Origin: JBFLVT01 sp036804525
GTDB lineage: Bacteria > Bacillota > Desulfotomaculia > Desulfotomaculales > JASEER01
Assembly (NCBI GenBank): GCA_036804525.1
Contig: DAIRSE010000054.1
Span: 1-6,150, forward strand
DNA: 6,150 nt
Direction: 5' to 3'
The notes under the pieces were generated by a model. It made no database searches. It saw nothing but the letters and a program-made list of their open reading frames with translations, and was not told where the DNA came from. Position numbers and translations under genes: made by a program. This document shows positions 1 to 6,150 of the stretch, one piece after another; the stretch's first letter is position 1, and every line of letters begins with the position of its first letter.

Positions 1-169
1 ACAGCGTCATCGGCGTCGAATCCAGGTTGACCCCGACATTATACAGCACGGCATTACAGACCTTGCCCGGTCCTACAGGTGTAAACGCCGGGTTGGTACA
101 GGTAATGGTTTCCGAGAAAGTCGTAGACAGAGTGGTGACTTCATCTACACAAATTCTTCTGATGGCCAT
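1..169 (-). CDS. Unrecognised Thr-rich protein, N-terminal fragment (C-terminus beyond left edge)
   Basis: An open frame starts with ATG at 169 (reading leftward) and stays open to base 1, giving 56 visible residues that begin MAIRRICVDEVTTLSTT. I do not recognise the family. There is no signal peptide and no membrane segment in the visible part. Thr plus Ser make up 13 of the 56 residues, and there are three Cys (7, 24, 38). The start is supported by a near-perfect Shine-Dalgarno, AAGGAGGG, six bases upstream of the ATG. It is transcribed away from the glycosyltransferase operon and shares its upstream region with it. The alternation of Thr/Val/Leu-rich stretches suggests a beta-rich, possibly structural or surface/spore-associated protein, but that is a guess. 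Existence of the gene is well supported; its function is unknown. Confidence 0.72.
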   Translation of the reverse strand, partial: MAIRRICVDEVTTLSTTFSETITCTNPAFTPVGPGKVCNAVLYNVGVNLDSTPMTL

Positions 170-175
170 GGAATA

Positions 176-183
176 CCCTCCTT
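176..183 (-). promoter_or_regulatory. Ribosome binding site of the leftward gene
   Basis: On the minus strand this reads AAGGAGGG, followed by the six-base spacer TATTCC and then ATG at 169. It is close to an ideal Shine-Dalgarno and is the main evidence that the leftward partial frame is a real gene rather than a shadow. Confidence 0.8.
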
Positions 184-193
184 CCTTTTCTTA

Positions 194-203
194 CAATATA
201 TGG
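194..203. repeat. 10-bp direct repeat, copy 1 (CAATATATGG)
   Basis: This is an exact copy of the sequence at 237-246, in the same orientation, with starts 43 bases apart. Read on the minus strand it contains TATATT, which could serve as a -10 element for the leftward gene, although I see no good -35 at the proper distance. A role as a protein-binding site in the divergent region is possible but not shown. Confidence 0.45.
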
Positions 204-211
204 GCACCCTG

Positions 212-220
212 GCACAGTGC
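212..220. repeat. Small palindrome GCAC-A-GTGC between the direct repeats
   Basis: Perfect 4-bp arms surround a single central base. It lies between the two copies of the 10-bp direct repeat. It is too short for a terminator and has no T-run, so if it matters at all it would be as an operator half-site pair. A palindrome this short is expected by chance fairly often. Confidence 0.25.
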
Positions 221-236
221 TACCGGGATCTCCTGC

Positions 237-246
237 CAATATATGG
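237..246. repeat. 10-bp direct repeat, copy 2 (CAATATATGG)
   Basis: Second exact copy of the 194-203 sequence, about 100 bases upstream of the preferred ATG of the rightward operon. Together the two copies bracket the middle of the divergent intergenic region, where regulatory sites for both directions would be expected. The rest of the region (247-327) shows no convincing -35/-10 pair for the rightward operon. Confidence 0.45.
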
Positions 247-327
247 TTGTGGCAGCCCCGGAATCCCTAGCAGTGTAACCATTCCCGCCTTTATTTCATA
301 AGTTGGAAAATCAATGGCAATTCTTAC

Positions 328-332
328 GGAGG
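328..332 (+). promoter_or_regulatory. Ribosome binding site (GGAGG) that favours the ATG at 345
   Basis: GGAGG lies 12 bases upstream of the ATG at 345. The spacing is somewhat long, but it is the only Shine-Dalgarno near the start of this gene. The alternative in-frame TTG at 303 has no purine-rich stretch at a suitable distance, so this site decides the start. Confidence 0.6.
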
Positions 333-344
333 CAGCTGGGTGAT

Positions 345-2348
345 ATGGACGCAAATACCATCAGTCTTTGTATGATCGTCAAAGACGAGGAGAAGAACCT
401 GGGCCGGTGCCTGGAAAGCATACGCCGCTGGGTCGACGAAATCATCGTGGTTGACACCGGCTCCGTGGATAGGACGGCGGATATCGCCGGGAGCTACGGA
501 GCCCGGGTTTTTTACTTCCCCTGGCAAGACGACTTTGCGCAAGCCAGGAACGAGAGCCTTAAGCACGCCACGAAGAGCTGGATCTTTATCCTGGACGCCG
601 ATGAGGAAGTGCCTCCAGAAACAGGCCAGAACCTGAGAAGGCTTGCTTCGGCGCCGGACGGGGTGGAGGGCTGGACCTTCACCATCGCCAGCCCGGCATC
701 CTCGGCCGGGAAGAGCCCGAGGAACAGGCATCTCAACCTGAGGATGTTCAGGAACAAGGAGGCTTACCGTTTTGCAGGAGTCGTTCACGAGCAGGTCAGG
801 TTCGGCGGTCTTGAAGGTAAAACTGAATCGATGATCAGGCATTCGGGCCTGACCATCATCCACTACGGGTACATGCGCGACAAGAAGGAAGGCCGGACCA
901 AGACGCTGCGCAACATCACCCTACTGCAAAAGGCTCTGGCCGAAAACCCTGACGACCCTTTCTACAACTATAACCTGGGCGTCAGCTACTATACGGCGGG
1001 CCATTTGGAAGACGCCCGCAGGCATTATGAAACGGCCATCCGGCATGTCGACCCGCAGGTCGCGTTTGCTTCGGCGCTCTTTCGGAACTATGCCTTGTGC
1101 CTGTCCGACTTGGGCGAACATGCTCAAGCGTTGGCCGTCATTGACCGGGCGCTGGCCTTTTTCCCTGATTATCCCGACTTGCATTTTCTTAAAGGACAGA
1201 TTTACTGGGATCTCGGGATGCTGCCCCGGGCGAAGGCCTGCTTTCTGAAATGCACGCACTTTACGCGCGTCCCCCCGGAGTACATCACAACCGAGGGCCT
1301 GATCGGGCCCTTGGCTTTTGCCAACCTGGCCGAGGTTTGCGCGCGCCAGGGGGATCTCGATGCCGCCGTCGGGTTTGCCGTTAAGGCGGCCCAACAAGAA
1401 CGGTCCTACAGGGCGTTTGCCAGGCTTTGTACTTTGCTCAGGGAGCAAAAGCGGAAGGGGGCGGAGATAGCCGCGCTCTTGAAAAAGGCCGGGCTTAACA
1501 GCCGCGGGACAGCGCAACTGCTGTTCGATGTCAAGGAATTCGCGTCTTGCCTGGCCGAGCTTGAGGCGGAACCCGGCCTGGATCCCGAGACGCTCCTCCT
1601 TCGGGGGAAATGCCTTATAAGGCTCGGATGTTACGCCGAGGCTATTGAAGCCTTGAACGGCGTTCCTCCGGGCTCGCCGGCGGCGGCAAAGGCCCTGCCG
1701 GAGCAGTGCCTCGCCAGGTGGCTTGATGACCCCAGAAAAAGTGCTGCCCAGGTGATTGCCGCCTGTGGCATCCCGGGCACTCCTGTGATGACGGCCTGCC
1801 AGGCCGTTAATGCCCTGGTCCTTGGGGAACAAAGCGAAGACCTGGTGAAACTGAGCGAGCGGGATGAGGTGCGGCAGGCGGCTCTGGACGTAGCCTTGGA
1901 GGCCTTCGCACTGGGAGACAAGGACCTGGCCCTGGCCGTCGGGCAGGCCGTATCTGGCGGGAGAGGTCCCGGGGAGGCTTACTTTGCTCTCGGCAAGCAT
2001 GCGCTGGCCAGGGGCCGTCATTTTGAGGCCCAAAAACTTCTGGAACGGGCGCTCTACAGTTGCCGCGCGCGCGCTGAGGCCTATCACTTGCTGGGCTCGG
2101 CCTGTGCCAACCTCGATATGCATGGAAAGGCCTTTAAGTTTTTTTCCGGAGCCGCCCGGGAGTCGGCGGGGAACGAACTCTACCTGGCCAGTGCGCTGGA
2201 ACAGTTGACGGACGAGTGCCTGTCGTTGGTCCTCAAGGGGATCGGCCTTGAGGAGAGCAACGCGGAACTGCGCCGGTCACTGTTCAGGCTGGCGGCCCTC
2301 AAGAAAATGCTGCACCGTTGCAAGGAGGCTTTTGCCAATGCCCACTAG
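345..2348 (+). CDS. GT2-family glycosyltransferase with C-terminal TPR repeats (SunS-like architecture)
   Basis: A 667-residue, probably cytoplasmic glycosyltransferase predicted to move a sugar from a nucleotide-sugar donor to a protein or glycan acceptor. Residues 6-16 (ISLCMIVKDEE) open the GT-A fold. D37-T38-G39-S40 fits the nucleotide-binding loop, W60/D63-F64/R68-N69 is a conserved patch, and D84-A85-D86-E87 is the DxD metal site. H148-E149-Q150 and H173-Y-G-Y are the late active-site motifs of this family. From about residue 204 the protein is helical TPR-like repeats (clear at 204-237, 244-310 and 544-620, degenerate between). There is no signal peptide or membrane helix. The frame could extend to a TTG at 303, but the ATG at 345 starts immediately before the domain and has the GGAGG. 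The gene overlaps the next one by 11 bases. Donor and acceptor are unknown; the relation to the peptide S-glycosyltransferase SunS is by architecture only. Confidence 0.93.
   Translation: MDANTISLCMIVKDEEKNLGRCLESIRRWVDEIIVVDTGSVDRTADIAGSYGARVFYFPWQDDFAQARNESLKHATKSWIFILDADEEVPPETGQNLRRLASAPDGVEGWTFTIASPASSAGKSPRNRHLNLRMFRNKEAYRFAGVVHEQVRFGGLEGKTESMIRHSGLTIIHYGYMRDKKEGRTKTLRNITLLQKALAENPDDPFYNYNLGVSYYTAGHLEDARRHYETAIRHVDPQVAFASALFRNYALCLSDLGEHAQALAVIDRALAFFPDYPDLHFLKGQIYWDLGMLPRAKACFLKCTHFTRVPPEYITTEGLIGPLAFANLAEVCARQGDLDAAVGFAVKAAQQERSYRAFARLCTLLREQKRKGAEIAALLKKAGLNSRGTAQLLFDVKEFASCLAELEAEPGLDPETLLLRGKCLIRLGCYAEAIEALNGVPPGSPAAAKALPEQCLARWLDDPRKSAAQVIAACGIPGTPVMTACQAVNALVLGEQSEDLVKLSERDEVRQAALDVALEAFALGDKDLALAVGQAVSGGRGPGEAYFALGKHALARGRHFEAQKLLERALYSCRARAEAYHLLGSACANLDMHGKAFKFFSGAARESAGNELYLASALEQLTDECLSLVLKGIGLEESNAELRRSLFRLAALKKMLHRCKEAFANAH
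2322..2328 (+). promoter_or_regulatory. Ribosome binding site for the second glycosyltransferase, inside the upstream gene
   Basis: AAGGAGG sits nine bases upstream of the ATG at 2338, within the last codons of the preceding gene. It fixes the start at 2338 instead of the in-frame ATG at 2248, whose extra 30 residues are Arg/Cys-rich out-of-frame sequence of the upstream gene. Confidence 0.8.
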
Positions 2349-4710
2349 CACCCTCAGCCTGTGCATGATCGCCCGGAACGAGGCGGACAACATCGGCCGC
2401 GCCATCCGCAGCGTTAAGGACTTCGTGGATGAGATCATTGTCGTCGACACCGGATCAACGGATGACACCCCGGAGGTTGCCCGGTTACTGGGGGCAAAGG
2501 TTATCAAGGAGCAATGGCGAAACGACTTCAGCGCTGTGCGCAACACCTCCCTGGAGCATGCCACCGGTGACTGGATCTTTTTTCTGGATTGCGATGAGGA
2601 GCTGGTTCGGAAGAGCGGCCCCGAACTGAGAAAGGTGATCCAGGACAGCCGCTACCAGGCGTACTTTGTTCTGGTATCCAACGTGACCGATGCGGGCGTC
2701 GAACTGACCTTTCCCAGCATCCGCCTGTTTAGAAACCGCAAAGAATTCAGGTTCACCGGCCAAATCCACGAGCAGATCGCCGGCGCCATTATCGACACTT
2801 GCGGGCAGACCTGCATCGGGAACTCCAGGATTACCATCCTGCATCACGGGTACAACGCCGGCACCGTGAACATCCAGGCCAAGATCCAGAGGAATCTTGC
2901 CATCCTCAGCACTTACCCGGAGGAAAAAAGAGACGGGTTCTTTTGGTATAACCTGGGCACGGAGTACCTGCGCCTGGGTGAGAAACAAAAGGCCCTGGAG
3001 TGTTACGCCCAAGCGCTTAAGCGTACAAAACCCAACCAGGCCTTTGCTCCCGTCCTGGTAAAAAGGACGATAACCACCCTTATGGACCTCGAAAGGTACA
3101 GGGCAGCCTTGGAGCAACTGCGCCACTACCAGGGCGTTTATCCCCAGTTCAGCGACCTGGTATACCTGGACGGTTTTTGTCATGTTAAGTGCGGGCGTTT
3201 TTCGGAAGCGAAGGAACGCCTGCAGCACTACCTGGGGATGCCGGTTCCTCCCGCCTGGTATCCGACCGAGGCCGCTGTTTACCAGGCCGGGGCCCGCGAG
3301 CTGATTAACAACCTTGACAGGTTGGCCGTCAAAAAGGACTGCCCCGCAATCAGCGTCTGCATCATCGGCAGGGACGAAGCGGCACTGATCAGGTCTTGCA
3401 TCCAGAGCGTAAGCGAGATTGCTAAAGAAGTTATCTACGTGGATACCGGTTCGCGGGACGACACCCCGGACAGAGCCCACCAGATGGGTGCCAGCGTGTA
3501 CAGCTTGCGCTGGGCCTACGACTACGCCAGGGCGCGCAATTTCGCGCTGAACCGGGCTTCCGGCGACTGGGTCCTCGTCCTTGATGCCGACGAGGCGCTG
3601 CCTGACCGGAGCAGGGAGATGATCGTGAACCTGATCAGGAACGGCTACCACGACGGGTACGCCTTCAAGGTATGCACCTATCTGGACAAGAGCCTGTCCT
3701 TGGGCAACTGTCATCTTAAGAGCTCCTGCCGCTTGTTCCGCAGGGGCGTCGGCCGGTACGAGGGGGCGGCGGCGGAGGATGTCGCTTCGGCGGTCCTGGC
3801 CTCCGGCGGCCGCGTCGCCACCGTGGACGTGACGGTCAACCATTACCACTTCCTGGCCGACAGCAGCTGCATTGTTCAGAAAAGAGAGTGGAAAAGGGAG
3901 ACCATCGCAAGGGGTTTGGCCGATGAGCCCCGGAGGCAAAACTACGCCTTGGGCATCGAGCATTACTACGCGCGGGACTTTGCTTGGGCCGTCAAATGCT
4001 TTGAGAACAGCCTTGACAGCGAGGAAAGGAGCAATGTCCCGGAGTTTTTCTTCTATTACGGAAGGTCCTTGATGGAAGCAAAGCTGTACCAGCAGGCGCT
4101 GCCGGTCCTGGAGCAGGGCACGGGGCTTTTCCCGGATTACACCGACCTCTTTTACGTGCTTGCCAACGTCCTTTTTCTGCTTAAACGAACCGAAGAGGCG
4201 GAATGCCTGTTAAACCGCTGCCTGGAAATGGGCGACGCTCCCTGGCAAAAGTACATTACCAGCCCGGGGGCGGGGAGCTTTAAAGCCTTGTGCTTGCTGG
4301 GTATTGTTCACGCCCAGAAGGGGAACGTCTCACGGGCGCTGGAGATTTTCGTCGAGGCCGCCCGCACCCCTGAAGCCTTTGAGCGCGCCATCAAAAGCCT
4401 GGTCCTCATCAAGGACCGGCTCAGCATACCCTTGCCCAGGTTTTTGGAAAAGCACAACCTCCTGAGCCCGCAGAGCCTCAGCGTCGCCTCTTCGTACCTG
4501 GCCCTCACGGGCAAATTCGAGGAAGGCCTGGCCTACCTGAGGATGGCCGGCGATCTGGCGGCGCGTCAACGTCCGCCGAGAGACTTTTTAAGCATTACGC
4601 GAGCGATTGACGGGCTCTTGACGGGCTATTTGCAGCAGGCGACGAGATCTCTTCCCGCACAGTCGCCTCTGAGAAGCCTGTTAACCAGTCAAGGAGCTGA
4701 ACCCAGATGA
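2338..4710 (+). CDS. Tandem double-module glycosyltransferase: GT2-TPR-GT2-TPR
   Basis: A 790-residue protein built from two complete copies of the GT2+TPR unit. Module 1: TLSLCMIARNE at 5-15, D37-T-G-S, DxD-type site D84-C85-D86-E87, H144-E145-Q146, H169-H-G-Y, then TPR-like helices at about 201-301. Module 2: ISVCIIGRDE at 338-347, D369-T-G-S, D416-A-D-E419, H502-Y-H-F, then TPR-like helices at about 532-632 and 648-742. In module 2 the HEQ motif reads A479-E480-D481, so the His is lost while the DxD is kept; that half may have changed activity or specificity. No signal peptide or membrane segment is visible. The start is set by AAGGAGG nine bases upstream. It overlaps the previous gene by 11 bases and the next by 4, indicating translational coupling. 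The two halves may add successive sugars to one acceptor, or one may be regulatory; this is inference. Confidence 0.93.
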   Translation: MPTSTLSLCMIARNEADNIGRAIRSVKDFVDEIIVVDTGSTDDTPEVARLLGAKVIKEQWRNDFSAVRNTSLEHATGDWIFFLDCDEELVRKSGPELRKVIQDSRYQAYFVLVSNVTDAGVELTFPSIRLFRNRKEFRFTGQIHEQIAGAIIDTCGQTCIGNSRITILHHGYNAGTVNIQAKIQRNLAILSTYPEEKRDGFFWYNLGTEYLRLGEKQKALECYAQALKRTKPNQAFAPVLVKRTITTLMDLERYRAALEQLRHYQGVYPQFSDLVYLDGFCHVKCGRFSEAKERLQHYLGMPVPPAWYPTEAAVYQAGARELINNLDRLAVKKDCPAISVCIIGRDEAALIRSCIQSVSEIAKEVIYVDTGSRDDTPDRAHQMGASVYSLRWAYDYARARNFALNRASGDWVLVLDADEALPDRSREMIVNLIRNGYHDGYAFKVCTYLDKSLSLGNCHLKSSCRLFRRGVGRYEGAAAEDVASAVLASGGRVATVDVTVNHYHFLADSSCIVQKREWKRETIARGLADEPRRQNYALGIEHYYARDFAWAVKCFENSLDSEERSNVPEFFFYYGRSLMEAKLYQQALPVLEQGTGLFPDYTDLFYVLANVLFLLKRTEEAECLLNRCLEMGDAPWQKYITSPGAGSFKALCLLGIVHAQKGNVSRALEIFVEAARTPEAFERAIKSLVLIKDRLSIPLPRFLEKHNLLSPQSLSVASSYLALTGKFEEGLAYLRMAGDLAARQRPPRDFLSITRAIDGLLTGYLQQATRSLPAQSPLRSLLTSQGAEPR
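4691..4696 (+). promoter_or_regulatory. Ribosome binding site for the third glycosyltransferase
   Basis: AAGGAG lies ten bases upstream of the ATG at 4707, within the end of the preceding gene. The ATGA overlap of start and stop at 4707-4710 is the classic arrangement for termination-reinitiation coupling. Confidence 0.75.
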
Positions 4711-6150
4711 AAAAGATCTTGATCGGAAGCAGTGTCCGCCAAGAACCCGAAATACTGGAATGTTTCCTGGATTCCATCCGGGACCTGAACACCGCCGGCT
4801 TGACTGTCGACTACATGTTTGTCGACGACAACGACGATCCTGCCTCCTCGAAGCTGTTGCACAGTTTCCGCCCTTTGCGCTCTCAAGTGTTCATCGCGCG
4901 CAACGAGGCGCCGCGGACGCCCTTTGTCAAAGACGAAGTGCACCATCATTGGACCGAGGAACTGGTCCAGAGGGTGACGCGCAACAAGAATGAGATAATA
5001 GATCACTGTAGGAAAGGGAATTACGACTACCTCCTGCTCCTGGACTCGGACCTGGTGCTGCACCCCGAGACGCTTTTGTGTCTGATTTCCAGAGGCAAGA
5101 ACATTATCTCGGAAATCTTCTGGACGAGGTTCAGACCGGACACCGAGGAGGCGCCGCAGGTATGGCTTACCGACAGCTATACTACGTACCGGCGGCGCCG
5201 TGACGAGCAGGTCAGCGAAGAAGAGAAGATGCGCAGGGTCAACGAGTTTGTAAAAATGCTGCGCAGGCCGGGCGTGTACAGGGTCGGCGGCCTGGGAGCG
5301 CTGACCCTGTTTTCCCTGAAGGCCCTTAAGAAAGGCGTCTCGTTTAACGAGATTTACAACGTTTCGTTTATGGGCGAAGACCGCCACCTCTGCATTCGCG
5401 CCGTGGTTCTGGGCTTTGAACTGTTTGTGGACACCTGTTTCCCCGCCTACCACATCTACCGGCGGGCTGAACTCCCCGGGGTTTCCGACTACATTGAATC
5501 GTTCCGCGAGATGAGCATTAAAGCCTACACCCACGAGATTAACGCCATGGTTAAGAACACGCTGGAAAATCTCCTGAGCGTGGATTTCAGGCGGAGAACG
5601 AAGGGAGAGGCCTACCGCCGGCACTTTACGGAGCGGGGCTGGAGAGATCTCCAGCAATTGCGTAAAAGCAGATCCCAGGTCGCGCGCCGCAAGATGATCC
5701 TGAGAGCCGAGATCCCGGACCTTACGAACCTCTCGTTTGACGACGATCTTAACGGGTGCGATCTGACCCTGGATTTAAACCTGAGGGGCTCGGAGCGTGG
5801 AGAACGGGTGGAGAAAACCATTAGGCTGCGAATCCGCATGACCAGGCTGGACTGGTGGAAGATCGACGGCTGTGAGGTTAAAGAGCGTGAAGGACTATGC
5901 CAGGCGCCGGCGGTGATAACATCTAGTTATAAAGGCTATACCCGGGTAGTCAGGCCCGGCCCGCAAAAACTGACGCTGGCCATGCTTGTACGCAACGAGG
6001 CCGACCGGTATCTGCCCACCGTTCTCCGGCACGCCGCACAGTACGTGGACGAAGCCGTAATTCTCGACGACGCCAGCACCGATGCCACCGTGGATATCTG
6101 CCGCGACGTCTTGCAAGACATCCCCGTCTTCATTCACGTCAACCAGTCGC
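4707..6150 (+). CDS. Two-domain glycosyltransferase, N-terminal 481 residues (runs off right edge)
   Basis: The frame is open without a stop from ATG 4707 to the window end. Domain 1 (about 1-255) is a GT-A-type fold different from the upstream copies: it opens KKILIGSSVRQEPEIL, has an early V-D-D-N-D-D loop, a DxD-type metal site D113-S114-D115 in a hydrophobic strand, a late G223-E224-D225 with the likely catalytic acid/base, and H249-I-Y-R. Residues 162-180 are strongly charged. A linker follows (about 260-410) whose end, a run of beta-like strands finishing in W383-W384-K385-I386-D387-G388, resembles the last strands of NTF2-like domains. A second GT2 domain starts at about 421 (LTLAMLVRNE at 422-431, then L453-D454-D455-A-S-T-D459) and is cut by the window. 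No TPR is visible. It overlaps the upstream gene by 4 bases, so it belongs to the same operon. Glycosyltransferase assignment is firm; substrates are unknown. Confidence 0.88.
   Translation, partial: MKKILIGSSVRQEPEILECFLDSIRDLNTAGLTVDYMFVDDNDDPASSKLLHSFRPLRSQVFIARNEAPRTPFVKDEVHHHWTEELVQRVTRNKNEIIDHCRKGNYDYLLLLDSDLVLHPETLLCLISRGKNIISEIFWTRFRPDTEEAPQVWLTDSYTTYRRRRDEQVSEEEKMRRVNEFVKMLRRPGVYRVGGLGALTLFSLKALKKGVSFNEIYNVSFMGEDRHLCIRAVVLGFELFVDTCFPAYHIYRRAELPGVSDYIESFREMSIKAYTHEINAMVKNTLENLLSVDFRRRTKGEAYRRHFTERGWRDLQQLRKSRSQVARRKMILRAEIPDLTNLSFDDDLNGCDLTLDLNLRGSERGERVEKTIRLRIRMTRLDWWKIDGCEVKEREGLCQAPAVITSSYKGYTRVVRPGPQKLTLAMLVRNEADRYLPTVLRHAAQYVDEAVILDDASTDATVDICRDVLQDIPVFIHVNQS

Noticed and set aside
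27..278. An 83-codon rightward open frame at the left edge
   Set aside because: It lies opposite the better-supported leftward gene, crosses the divergent control region, has no ribosome binding site and encodes no recognisable motif.
303..344. TTG at 303 as the start of the first glycosyltransferase
   Set aside because: It has no Shine-Dalgarno, and the 14 extra residues precede a domain that conventionally begins a few residues before ISLCMIV. The ATG at 345 fits the domain and the GGAGG at 328-332 better.
2064..2074. Alternating CG run that could form left-handed DNA
   Set aside because: It is only 11 bases, lies within coding sequence for Arg-Ala-Arg-Ala, and is explained by codon choice.
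921..2123. 400-codon leftward open frame opposite the first glycosyltransferase
   Set aside because: It is entirely antisense to a well-supported gene, is Pro/Arg/Gly-rich without motifs, and is typical of long antisense frames in G+C-rich coding DNA.
2248..2337. 30-codon N-terminal extension of the second glycosyltransferase from ATG 2248
   Set aside because: The extension is Arg/Cys-rich shadow of the upstream gene, while the ATG at 2338 has AAGGAGG nine bases upstream and begins the domain exactly as the first gene does.
2485..3963. 492-codon leftward open frame opposite the second glycosyltransferase
   Set aside because: It is antisense to conserved GT2 motifs on the plus strand, has no recognisable domain and lies wholly inside the plus-strand gene. 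It is a codon-bias shadow despite its length.
4689..5657. 322-codon leftward open frame opposite the third glycosyltransferase
   Set aside because: It is antisense to the DSD and GED motifs of the plus-strand gene and shows no motif of its own.

Overview
The window holds four protein-coding genes and little else. One gene fragment reads leftward at the left edge (1-169, minus strand). A short divergent intergenic region of about 175 bases follows. Three tightly packed rightward genes then fill the rest (345-6150); the last runs off the right edge. The base composition is moderately G+C-rich by eye, every gene has a strong purine-rich AAGGAG-type ribosome binding site, and the proteins are multi-modular GT2/TPR glycosyltransferases. 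This suggests a Bacillota (Firmicutes) organism, probably a Clostridia/Peptococcaceae-like spore former. That placement is an inference from style, not from a marker gene.

Layout: (1) 1-169 minus: N-terminal 56 residues of an unrecognised Thr-rich protein with an excellent Shine-Dalgarno. (2) 170-344: divergent upstream region with a 10-bp direct repeat and a small palindrome between its copies; no convincing sigma-A promoter for the rightward genes. (3) 345-2348: a 667-residue GT2 glycosyltransferase with a TPR tail. (4) 2338-4710: a 790-residue protein made of two successive GT2+TPR modules. (5) 4707-6150: the first 481 residues of a protein with an N-terminal GT-A-type domain, a linker with an NTF2-like look, and the start of a C-terminal GT2 domain.

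The three rightward genes overlap by 11 bases and then 4 bases, and each start has its own Shine-Dalgarno inside the preceding gene, so they are almost certainly co-transcribed and translationally coupled. Together they encode at least five glycosyltransferase-like domains in about 5.8 kb. Three of these (gene A and both halves of gene B) are collinear without gaps across about 80 residues of the nucleotide-sugar-binding half, which points to tandem gene duplication plus internal fusion. One copy, the second domain of gene B, has lost the His of the otherwise conserved His-Glu motif. The likely overall role is glycosylation of a protein or peptide, or assembly of a surface glycan, by soluble cytoplasmic enzymes that use TPR arms to hold the acceptor. 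The acceptor cannot be identified from this window; the divergent Thr-rich protein is one candidate by proximity only.
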